A stretch of 64,000 bases of DNA, taken from the NCBI GenBank assembly GCA_037951165.1, contig JBBDHG010000097.1, positions 4,592,001 to 4,656,000 on the forward strand, given 5' to 3'. A model generated the notes under the pieces. That model was not told where the DNA came from, did not search any database, and saw only the letters and a list, made by a program, of their open reading frames with translations. The DNA is from Lophius americanus (Eukaryota > Chordata > Actinopteri > Lophiiformes > Lophiidae). Both the position numbers and the translations under genes were made by a program. This document shows, piece by piece, positions 24,001 through 36,000 of this stretch; the stretch's first letter is position 1; every line of letters starts with the position of its first letter.

Positions 24001-27000
24001 CTTTGACCAGCGCTTTAACATCAGCTCCAGCGTCTCGCTGTGGTAAAGCTGCAGGTCTGTGGAAAATCACAGGATATGACTTTCAAAATAGTTTCAATGC
24101 TAAACAAATTATTTTTTCTGAAAATACAGTTGAAATTTCTTTTACAGGGAAATATTTGACCCTTTGCTTTGGGCTAATCTTGATGAATGTTGTTTAAAAT
24201 TCAGTTTAATCTTCTGAACACATGAACTTTTTGTCCGGGTGAGGCTGCTTCACATTACCTGCAGACTTGGGATCCTCCAGTCTCTTGCGGATCTGTGTGG
24301 TCAGACTCTGGATGAGGGCGTAGACCTTGTCGCAGGTTTTGACTGGATTCTGTATGACATCCATTGAGTTCACTAACGACGGGCTTCCAGTTGGAGCCAA
24401 CTGGGACACAACAACAGGAAACAGAAGATAAAACATATCGAAGAATGGAGGAATTTTCTACATCTTGATATTTATTATTATGATGTTTATCCTGACAAGT
24501 CAGTTTATTTTTAAACAAATAATAATAATGATGATGTGCTATTAATAACATTTTGATTTTTCTTCATCTTTTGACTTCTCCTGATTAGACATTTCATCAG
24601 AGGCAATCTTGACAATCAAACACCTTCATCTTGAGAATCCTCATCCCATCATACAACAACAATTCCTCACCTATTTGTTTAACATGTCCCATCCCACAAA
24701 CAAACTCATTCCTGATCCTGTCCACCCTTGTCACTCCCACGCAAACCTCATCATTCTCATTCTTCTGCCACCTCCATCTCCGCTTCCTGCCCTGGTGTTA
24801 CCGGCACCGTTTACAATAGATACATCCTACCTGATCCTCCTGATCAAGATCTACCTGACCTTCACTTTCACTGGGACCTTCCTGTCATAAATCACTCCGG
24901 AAACCATCCACTGCGTCCTGCCTGCACTCGCCTCCTACCTCACTACTGCACTGCCCATTTTCGAACATGACTGGAAAATAAGATATCACAGAGGAGACTC
25001 TATCAGATGAAGCTATTTTTAAATTTGAACTGCAGTCTCAGTCACTAACCTTTGGATAGTCGTGCTGTGTGAACTCCAGGTCCTTCTGCATGATTTCGTG
25101 CAGCCTGGCCTTCACCTTCTGTTGGCAGTCTGTGAGCGAGTCGCTGTCGCTGTCCAGCAGTCCGTTCATGTTTGCACTCTTCACCATCTGAACTAAGATG
25201 GGAGTCAACTCCCCTTCTAGAGCCAATAGACCCTGCAGAGAAACCAGACATGAAAACCCACATTCTGAGAAAGAAATGCATGCAGAGTAAACTTAAGCTG
25301 TTCAAACTTCTGTTAAACTGAATCAATTCTTCATTTGTTTTTCCTCACAAAGCATATTTTGGAGAAAGAAAGGCAACTTGAGTGGTACAAACACGGTGTA
25401 GTATTTGCATTAAGGCGAGGAGTTACCTTAGCGAAAGCAGCGGCTGTCATCTGCACCCTGCCTTCATCAGAAGCGTAGATCTTCAGGTCATGGCGGTAAG
25501 TGCTGTGCAGGCGCAGGAGTCCACAACCTGGAAAGCCAGCATAGTCACCTGGAAGATTGTAACCAGAGAGAGCCTTCATGGTTAACCTGTCATTCACATA
25601 TTGAACACGATCATTTTCACTGAAAAGAAACAGCTGAGTCTGGAAGATAGTTGTAAGAAAAGAGAAAATACACAACCGTGTGTTGATTGTACCCAGAAGT
25701 AACAAAAATTTCCATTACAAGCAGTCACACAGTCAATACAGCACCTGTGCAGGTGCAACATCACCATCACTTCAAATTCATGGTCCTAAAAATGCTTTGG
25801 AAGCTCAGCTCACTCAGATGTGAACTCGAACTGTGTGGATTTATCTATGAATAAAATGAAGTGAACGTGAACTGATGGAAATCAATGCCGACGACTGCGC
25901 TGAAGTTCAAATATGTCGAGTACCTATTTAAGTCAACTAAAGTCACCTAACATGCCAAATTCATATTATACATTAGATCTCAGTTAATGGAGCTGCAAAG
26001 GTGGACGCATTTCAGAGCTACAGATCAAATCACACTGATGCTTCATGCATTTTCTTGCTTGTTTGAAAGGTTTTGGATTGTGTTTCAAGCTCTGATGGAG
26101 GATGAAGTAGTCTGTTTTTTACACAAATCAAGAGCTTGTGGGAAAAAAAAGAATGCAGTCGGATTAGTGCGAGATGATCTGTGTTAGCTTACAACACCAC
26201 GACAGCGGCATCTCAAGTGGCCCGCGTGAACACGAGCAAATGACCAAACAACGCTTGCGTCAAACGACAGCACAAACAATCCACAGCAACCTGAACGTAG
26301 GACAAACCGCCTATTCGGCAGGTGATGAGACAAAAATCACGATGAGTTGGAAAAGATCTGGGTTAGTGAGCGGAGCGACAACTGCACAGAATGAGAACAG
26401 AGGAAGAACGGTGACGCTCAGGAAACCTCTTACCAAAGTCAATAGGGGACTCACAGCCAAAGGACCGGCGGTTACCGGCTAGTAGTTTACACAGCGAAAC
26501 GACAAGTAAGAAGAGAAGAGCAGAGTTAATAGACACAACTTGTGGTGAAGAAAGAAACAAAGGCTGGGATTGGAAGGTTGCTTTCTTTTTCTAAAAAAAA
26601 GGGACAGACAGCATCTACTTTCAGATGTGTCTCACGTTCTTTTCTGTGCAGTTCTGCTTGCACAGAAAACAAAGTATTAGGAGGGATAGCCTGAAAAAAG
26701 GGTAATCTATGAATTAAACAGAAGCAGTGCTCAGGTGAAAGCTTTGGAATGTGACAGAAAGAGAAGTTATGGGTGCTGTGTGATGTCAATGTGTCAATCA
26801 ACATTAAAGCTGGGTTCAGTCTAGTGTGTCTATTTAATATTGTAATATTGCACAGAAGAAATTCCTGATCTCCAAGCATTTTCAGATTGGGTAAACTCAC
26901 TCGTTTAAATGTCACTTTCCAGTGGGACATCTTTACAGGAATATGAAATAACCAGAAAATATACTCTGCAAAATATGTAAATTATGTTATATTCCAAAAA

Positions 27001-30000
27001 TAATGTTTTTACTTAATGGAAACAAATTACATACATTAAAAAAATACTTTAAACGTGGAAGAAACGCATCAAACGTTTACATGCATCGTCTGTGAATGTG
27101 TGTGATCTGCGTACGGAACTTTGGGACTTGGTCCTTATAAGGAGGGGGTCTCGGCTGACTGAACATTGTTTGATACCAACCATTCCAAACTAAACTCATG
27201 CCATGCTAAAATTAAGTAAAGACAAACAAAGCCATACGGAAGGAGGCAGGAGAATCGCGGTCAGCTGTATCGGGGGGATTCCATGTGTCCAAAAGCCTCC
27301 AACAGTCCAACAGTAAGGAACCACAGCTGATTGGTTCGTGTTGTAAAGCGCTTAGAGTCGTACGGTCCATTTCTTGGTTTGACTATAAAATCGTTATGAC
27401 CTTGGTTCCCTTTATTTTTATGAAACTGAATGCCTTGTTTCCATCAAAGTTTTTCCGGCTCCCTGAGAAACGGCAGATAATCCTTTGTAACTGCTATAAA
27501 TGCCCAATCTCCAAGTGTAGGTGGGGTCGTTACTGGGTGCCAGTCTTCATAAGCTGACTCAAACTGCCTTGTAGTTTACTATTGGCTGCATTGCTAGAAA
27601 ACAAACTACAAATGTTCTCCTCTGCTCCCTGTGTATTCATGGTCTCATTTCTAATGAAATGCATTTAATGAAATCTGAGAAACTACTGCCTGAGAAACTC
27701 CTTTATTTATTTTATGACTAAAAGCTGAATAATAGCAACAATACCAATGTTCCATTTAGGAGAAAGAAAGTTTGCATGACTCAAAGGACCTCCAGTCATG
27801 TGCTTCCTCCTACACTAACCTTTTTTTTTTCCCATGGCTCTACTTTTTTTCCCCCATTACAGATTTTCTAGTCCAAAACAGGCTTAACCTTCTGAAAGCC
27901 AGAGAAGCATAAACACTCCCAGAAATGACCTTTTTTGGAGTGTCATTAGTCCAAGCGTTGGTTTGAGCTAGAGATGAGTCATCCTCATTAAACTAGACAA
28001 GCAGAGTTTTCTGGCAGGCTTCTGACCGTCTTTGTGAATGTTATAAACTAATATAATTCTCATTCTGGAAAAGGACTTGGAGAGTCAAACCTTAACTGGT
28101 GTGCTTCTTATCACACCTACATGTGTCCTGATCAGTTCCCATTCGCCATCTTTAGATTCATACGGTGTGTTTCGTGATGTCTCCAGTCACAGGCACACTG
28201 CAGTGGCACGCCCATTATTTCATGAGTTTGGCTGGTTTTGCTTAAATGTAGATGAAAGGAGGAAACATGCAGCTCAAAGCAAAGAGGAGTTGGTCAGGAA
28301 GTTCATTTTTAGGTTTATGAATCATATCCTGTTAAGAGATTTATATTGGTTGGAGACAATTATTATTCCTAGGTAAAATAAGAAATGCATGGACTAGAAT
28401 CTTCTTAACAACTCTATACACAATTATTATAGGTTACACTGCTTTTATGTATATAATAAGGACATATTCATTATATATTTTTAGTTTTGGGGTCTGATTT
28501 CCCTCTATAATGTTACAGAAATCTTTAGTCATATTTTTTAAAAGATAACTTTATTTGTTTTCTTGTCCGGACCCGACTGTGTCCGACACAGTTAACAGTA
28601 TCTGAAGCAGAAGAGTTTTCACGCTGTAAGAGTTACCGCCTACTCATGCGGGCAGTGTGAACGACTGTTAAAGGGTCTGTTTTTGGATCTATGCCCTCAT
28701 TGCCTGTGATTAAACCCGTCAAACACAAACATTACAAACTTTCGTCAGAAGTTATAGATATACTTAAACTGGACTCTTACCAATGACCAAATGCTTCGTT
28801 AGACTCTACATCCAGAACTAACTCAAAATCCCACCAAACTATCAATATCTTTGGCCGGCTATCTAAACTCTAGTCACACCTCCTCCATGCTGTTACGAGT
28901 GAAAGAAAATAGTAGCCGTCATGAAACAACTGATAAATAAAAGTGGTAGAAAGAAAAAGATGACACGAAGAAGGAGTTAAAAAGTGAGAATACCACTCCT
29001 GTTTCTGCTTGGGCTACGTGATGTTAGCTTTCCAGCTACTTAGTAGACCTCCTAGTTAGCGCTAAGTTGTTAACTTCAATTTAGCTTAGGCAAACAAAAG
29101 CCAATTTTAGAATTTAGCAACTCCCACAACCGGCAGCCGGTGATATCATGGTCTTAAAGACCCAGCTCTCCCTCGACGAAACATAAAACTGAAACACACA
29201 AGTCAGTTCATTTTTCTCCCCCTATTCTCTCCACACTTAAATTTATTTTGGTAGAATAGGGAAGACTTTATAGCACCACAAATGATAAGAATTATGAATA
29301 AGACACCTGTCAGTCTTGTACAGAAATGTATATTTATACAGCTAAAAAATATGTTGCAATGTTACTTTGTTTTCCAATATCATGTTTGCTGAAAATTAAC
29401 ATTTATGTGCACCGATACACATGGAAGATAAGCTGGTGGACTATATTCCCTTTCCCCTCCGTCAAACGAAAGCAACTCGTCAATGCTTGTGACAAACAAT
29501 GTGAGTCGTTGCTCATGGGTGTGTGTCCTTGTATTTGTGTAGATCAGTGTTCTTGTATAAATTTGTTTTATCACCATCTCTTATAGAGTTCTAAACGAGA
29601 ATTTCACTAAGAAACATCATTAAAGGTTTTAATTCGAGCCACATTAGAGATAGACCAATATGAGATCATGACCAGCCAGTACCTTGACCTCCAGGATACA
29701 TGCAGCGAAAGGCCCTGCCCAGCTCCTCAGCCTGAACCCGGCCTGCAGGCGTCAGCTCGCCTCCCCACTTCAGTACCAGCAGCAGGGACGGACCCTCCTT
29801 CTTAGAGTCTGGAGAACAGCAGCAAGCAAGAAAAAAGTTAACACGTACCAGAACCCGTGTTTCAAATCAATCTTCACACTCCTACGTACAAAACAGCATT
29901 TTGTCTGGAACCTGGTTTGTTTTTGTTTATTTACATGCAACCAAAAGTCATTATTGTGCGAAAGGCCAAACTACAACAAATGGTTACTGTTTTTAATGCA

Positions 30001-33000
30001 CAAAATAAAAACACCATTCATGTACATACGGTTTAAAAGGCTAACCAAAGATTCATTTGGTATGTGGGTACCTTCTTCTTCGCTTGAGGCTTTGGGTTGG
30101 CCGTTACGCAAGTAGGTCAGCTGGACTTTCCTGTTGATCCCTGAGAAATGGCCATACCTAAAAAGAGAGAGCGATCACATAGACACACACACACACACAA
30201 AAGCAGAAACAACATATGTTGATATTCACGTAGACAGACAGTGAACCCACGGGCATAGAGAAAGAATTTATACCATATTCAAATATTTGGTTTAGGTATC
30301 TCGTTTTTATAGTATTTGCTGTGCTCCATTTCTTCTCATCTATTTTTGTCCTGAGTGTGCATGAGGGTGGTAGGCAATAGGGGGCTAAGGGAAATTGTTT
30401 TCATCTTGTAAAGCACTTTTGGTGATATTTCTATGTATGAAAAGTGTTATATAAATAAAGACTGATTGATTGATGAGCCCTTAGATCAACTATGGTCATT
30501 GTAAAAGGTGCTTATGTGTCAAAAGTCCTGGTTATAAGACAGTATATATTAAGATGGAAGTTGGTATGTATGTCTTACAAGGAACACTATGGAATAATAT
30601 GATACTTTGCAAACAGACTGACGAACATCAAGAGAACTTTATTCTCCTGTATTTTATGTTGGGGGCTTAAAATCCCACAAATATGTTGAATGCTTGGATT
30701 ACATGAAATGCTCGGGGACCCAAATATGACCTTGTTTTGAGTCCAACACCAAATTGTTGGATTCAATATAAAGTCAACATTCATGGTATGAATGTACACG
30801 CAAAAGGCACAACTACCCATTTAAGTTAATATATGTATAAACTTTGGTGAACTTAGCATGTATAATATAGAGACGAGTACCAATGAGATTCATCATTTAA
30901 CATGTCTTTCCCATGTAAACAACAAAAAATAACATTTGTAGATAGCAAAAGACTTAAAAAGGCTCGACTGCACATCGGTTTATATGTCAGGGTTTCTGCA
31001 GGCTTAACAAGCTAAATCTAAGCGTATTATTTTTTTAGACATTTAAAACCATTGTTAATTAAAGTGTGTATTTGCAAAATCGTGCAAACATATGAAGAAA
31101 TTTCTGAATGCCAGTTACTTGCAAAGTGAATTTACTTACACACAAAGCTGCGTGTTCACAATAGTATGTTTGTGATATTTAAAGAAAAAGCACATTTTTA
31201 ATTGCAACAGCGCATTTCATTCAGTTCTACTCAATTAAATGAGGCGGAATATAGCATTAAATAAACGTTATGTTATTTAGGACCTATCGAAAAGTATTTA
31301 AGAGTTTGTTGATAATGTGTTTATGTGTATAAAGTCGGCATCGATATTTTAAATTGTTTAACAGAGTTCTTTGAATTTCACACAAATGCTAGAGCACAGT
31401 GTGTAGGAGGTAATTTAGGACTCAAGGTGATCCCCACTACGGTGTGAGATGTCCGAGTGACGTATCAAACATCTCTGACTGAGGTAGATCACTCCTGGGG
31501 GGTATTTCGGGAAGCAGGTTCAGTGGAAACTCTGAGTTAGTTAAGCCTGAGATGAGAGAATCTCTGGATTTTCTGTGAATGAAATGATACCAGTATCTGA
31601 GCTCCATCGATGATGGCCTGCGATCGTCTTCGTGCACCAGTTTAACTCAGAGTTGACAAACTTAGAGTTGCCTGAACCAACTCAAATCAGCTGATATGAA
31701 ACCAGAAATCCAGAGTTTCTCATCTTTGGCTCGGTCAAGCCAGAGCTTGGGGATAAACTCAGAGTTTGTTAAGCCCTCTTCATGAAATAACCCCTGAGGA
31801 AAGCTGCAGTGTCAGCGGACACCGCTGCACCCTCACTCACTTAGCTTTTACCTATTCCCTTTGGAACATGGCATTGTTTTTGTTCCGTTCTCTTGAACTT
31901 TCGTGTTCCTACATATTTGATCATATGGAAGTTGTTGCACCAGCGAATCACTAAAACAAGTGTAAATTGTGATAATGGACAGGAGGAAGGAAGATAATGT
32001 GAGATTTAGAGTCCGCTTGATATGCAGGTAAGAACGGCATGCAGACAATGTAGCAGAGCACACACTGACCCCCACACATGGAAACACGGTGAAAACACCC
32101 AGAGACGTTGGACGCTGTGTCCAGTGTTAATGATAAAGACGAATGAAAGTTAAACGTGAAAATTAAACACTCGGTGTACAAAACATTAAGAACACCCTCG
32201 AAATTATAATTCTGCCCTGTTCCTGTAAAAGCTGTGTCAACCTTCTTCAGTCTTTTTCTACTGCAGCTCATCATCACAGCTTCTGCCTGGGCGAGTGTGA
32301 TGTTCATAGAAAAATTGTTTTTCGGTAATCTTTCGATTTTTTGACTAACTATAAGTAGATGATGTTTGCTAAAGCATTCAAGTAAGAAACAAACGGATTA
32401 ATTGTGCAGAATGTAGAGTTATATTTTACCACAAGTCATCAAATCCAAACTTCAAGTTCTGTCACATCATGCAAAGAGAATCAAATCAAAACAAGCGCTT
32501 GGAGTTTATTTAAAGGACTCAATTTTTCTGTCCATTTTTGTAGAATTCTAATTAAAAAACTGCATTTCGGTTTAGATTATATCAAATAATGTTCCCAGGA
32601 AACTCCAGGAAGTTAGTTTTGTCAAGTATTGTACAAAGGTATTTGTAAGCAAAGCAATTATTGAGGCAACGTGTTTCAAAATACTTAAGAAATGTTTTAA
32701 ACATTGTTTGAATTGGCATTTTGTGACAGTTTTGGTTACAGCCCGAAATTGCCGAGAGTGGTTCACACATTATTTAGACAACAAGTAAGGGCCCCTACTA
32801 TCCCCTACATTGTTCTGTGTCACTCAGAGAAAAGGTGTTCCTGATATTATGTACACACGGTCGGACTACAGAAGAGGAGGGTGGAAAAACCTCATCCTTT
32901 AAAATGAGAAAGGAGATAGAGCGTACTGAGTGTCAATCAAGCTGGATTCCCTTTTGGAGAGAAAAAAAAAAGGGTGGGATGGCAGAGCAGGAGAAAGGAG

Positions 33001-36000
33001 AGAAAGAGGAGGAAAAAAGAAAAATAAATAGAAGCGTTAGAGACTAGACAGGGAGGGAATGTACAAAGGTAAACATCTCTGTCTGTCAGTACGAGGGAAA
33101 TTAATCCTGAGTTTCATGTTGGGAATCGGAAGAGGGCGACCGCTGGTGAATGACGATGGCAGGAAACACGAGGATGGTGACTGATGTGTGTTGGTTAGAG
33201 AGTGTGAGTTGGATGTGAGACGTCACTCACATCTCCAGGACGGTCTTGAGTTGCTCCAGTTTAGATTTCTTCTCCTCGATCTCGCAGTCGTTGTGTTGGC
33301 CCAGTTCAACCAGCAGCAGGCGGGCGATGTCCAGCACTTCCTGGAAACACAAGAGGCCGTTAGTCTTTATCAAACACACACACACACACTGGATCCTCTA
33401 CAAATATCTTGAGAGAGTATGAAGGACGAAACTGTGTGAGCAGCTTCAAAACTGTTTCATAAAAAGATAATGCAGTAAAAGGATGACTACATGTGTGTGG
33501 TGTGTGTTGAGTATACATATTTATACAACAATAGTGTTCAGTCATCCATAATAATAATTAGGACGCTTGAGAAATGTTAGCAGAACTGTATTCTCTGATC
33601 AAAGCATTCAGTCGTAATCTGTGGAAATAAAAAAGACGGCGGAGACGGAGCGTGAGAAAAAGAAGGACAGGGTGATTTAAATCTCTCACCTGTAACTGCT
33701 TTGGCTTCTTGAGTTTTAACTTCCCGGACTTGTAGCCTCCGTGCTTCTCAAACAGATCAAAGAATCTGTGCAAAACGAACAGAACGAAACAACAGGATTA
33801 TGAGAGAAAGTTCCGCTGGGCGAGAACAATACTAACGAATTTGACATCTACCAAAGAAGGTAGGTGAAGAGTCGCAGTTGGGATTTTTTCCGCTTCCCAT
33901 AAAATCTGCAGCAGGGCAGCGATTAACTGGCAGTTTATGTTAAGTAGAATTTCATTGAAATCAGAGACTAAAAACTGATAAGTGTGGGATGTGACACAAC
34001 CACATCTTGACATAATTGTATTCATTAGAATATAAAATAATCAGCCATAACATTAAGACCACTTTTGCCATCAAAACAGCTGTAAGATGCACTTGTGTGT
34101 TCTGACACATTCTTAAACGAAACAGCAACGTGTGCTTCAATAGTTCTTCTCTGGAATCAGATAATCCTGGCTTTCATTTGCTCCCTAAATGAGCCTTGGG
34201 TGTCCATGGCCTTTTCGCAAGTTCATCAGTTGACCATACAATGATCACTTTGTTGGCACTAAACACTGCAGACAGGGATCACTTGACAATCCCTGCAGTT
34301 CTGGAGATGCTCTGACCCAGTTATACAGCCATCACAACTTGGTCCTTGTCACCTAAACTCTTGTAGTTGACCATTTTTCCGGCTTCCAACACATCAACTT
34401 CAGGACAAAATGTTAAGCTGCTCACCAATAGATCCCACCCACGTTTTGACTGGTCAGCGTTGACCAGCAAATTTGGCAGATTAACTTGCAAATCTGCATA
34501 TCATAAAAGACGTAGACTTTAGCCTTGGTGTAGAAATGTACTCTACCATTAACAACACCACACCGTCTTTTTTTAAACGTGGTTATTATTGATAAGATAT
34601 GACATGCCATAGAGACGGGAAATGGGAAGAAAGTGGTAGGAAAAATGCAACCAAGGTGAGATCAAACCGATGACCTTTAACACCTATCAGTACTTTTAAA
34701 AAGCTATCAGTGTTTTGAAAGATATGCTGACAGAAATAGGGAAAGGTGCCCTAATGCTGAATGTGAGAAACTTACAGAGGATGTCTGACTTCCATTTTCA
34801 TCTTTTGCTTCGGAGTTCGATCTCCGTGGCGTATGATGGCTATAACGCAGCGCAGCTCCATCCTTAATGAGGTAGAGGAGAGAAGACGACGAAATTCATT
34901 TGCAGCAGAATGCTAAAAACCTTTCTACCCGTAAATCACACGTCTCGTCCCCGACAGCTCACAGGCAGATTTAAAGACTTTCTGAGTCTCCTCAATGGGT
35001 TTTGTAGAGTCACTTAGTGTGCAGATTGATGTCCCCGCGACACTATTTGTCACAGGTAGGTATTTAATTGGATGTATACGAGATCAGAACTTGCATGGTC
35101 TTAGTTATAAAACATAAAACATGTGAGGATGAGAAATCAAGTCATCAAGCGATCAAAACATTAACAAACTCGTTTTTTTTACTTTAAATCCATAAACCAC
35201 TTTAAACATAGAGTTTGAGCGTCAATTAAACACAAATCATATCGCATGTATAGCGTTCCATCTCTTAACTGTCCAGATACCCTGAACACTCTGACACCTT
35301 CTTTTTACACATACATTGTTCCTGAGGTTGTTGGGACGATGGGGATATCTTCAGCCTCCAGTGGAATGGACCAGGGGATGTGGAACTGGGGGGCTAACTC
35401 CCTCATCACCATGTTCCTGGTGAGGCAGAGGAAAGAACAATTTCACCAGTGGAAAGGTGATCTTGCTATAAAACTCTCTGTTCAATAGAAAGATGCATCA
35501 TTTTAAAACTGGTGGTTAGTAAACAGGGAGCATCATGTTGTTTACTGTAAGGCGGGACGTGATTCCTTAGGGAACTATCTCACGCTGTAGGTAAATTGAC
35601 CAATATGTGTTTACAAACACTGTAAAATAGAAACAGGATCAACGTTTTGTTTTTGATCAATGCCTGTTTGCTTAATACTTTGAGGCCAAAAGAACAGTCC
35701 TTGGAGGACATTTCTCACTTAGAGCCTTAATCTGAAATTCACATTTACTTTTTCACTTGAAGGCTTTGTTTAGACAATATTCTAGTGTCTTTCCATTTCA
35801 TTTCATTCGATTTTTTTGGATTGGTTTGAGTTTTTGCTGCTCAAACTAAATCAGTTTGTGGATCAGGAAAGTTACCAACAAATGCTTTACAGTTGGTTAC
35901 ATACCCCAGGACTTTGGCACAGTCGTCGTAGTATTTCATGGAGTTTTTGACAAAGCTGAAGCCGTTAACATCACAGACGAAGGAGTGGCCGTTGGCTCTG

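Larger units (their letters stand above)
30158..33230. other. intron 12 of the PPIP5K gene (3.1 kb)
   Basis: Holds a TG repeat beside the exon 13 acceptor, a LINE-like tail at about 30395-30475, a MITE at 31497-31794 and a purine-rich tract at about 32930-33030. No exon recognised. Confidence 0.6.

Noticed and set aside
26174..26482. Plus-strand 102-codon frame in intron 14
   Set aside because: No recognisable domain, Thr/Gln/Arg-rich composition, no splice context, antisense to the gene.
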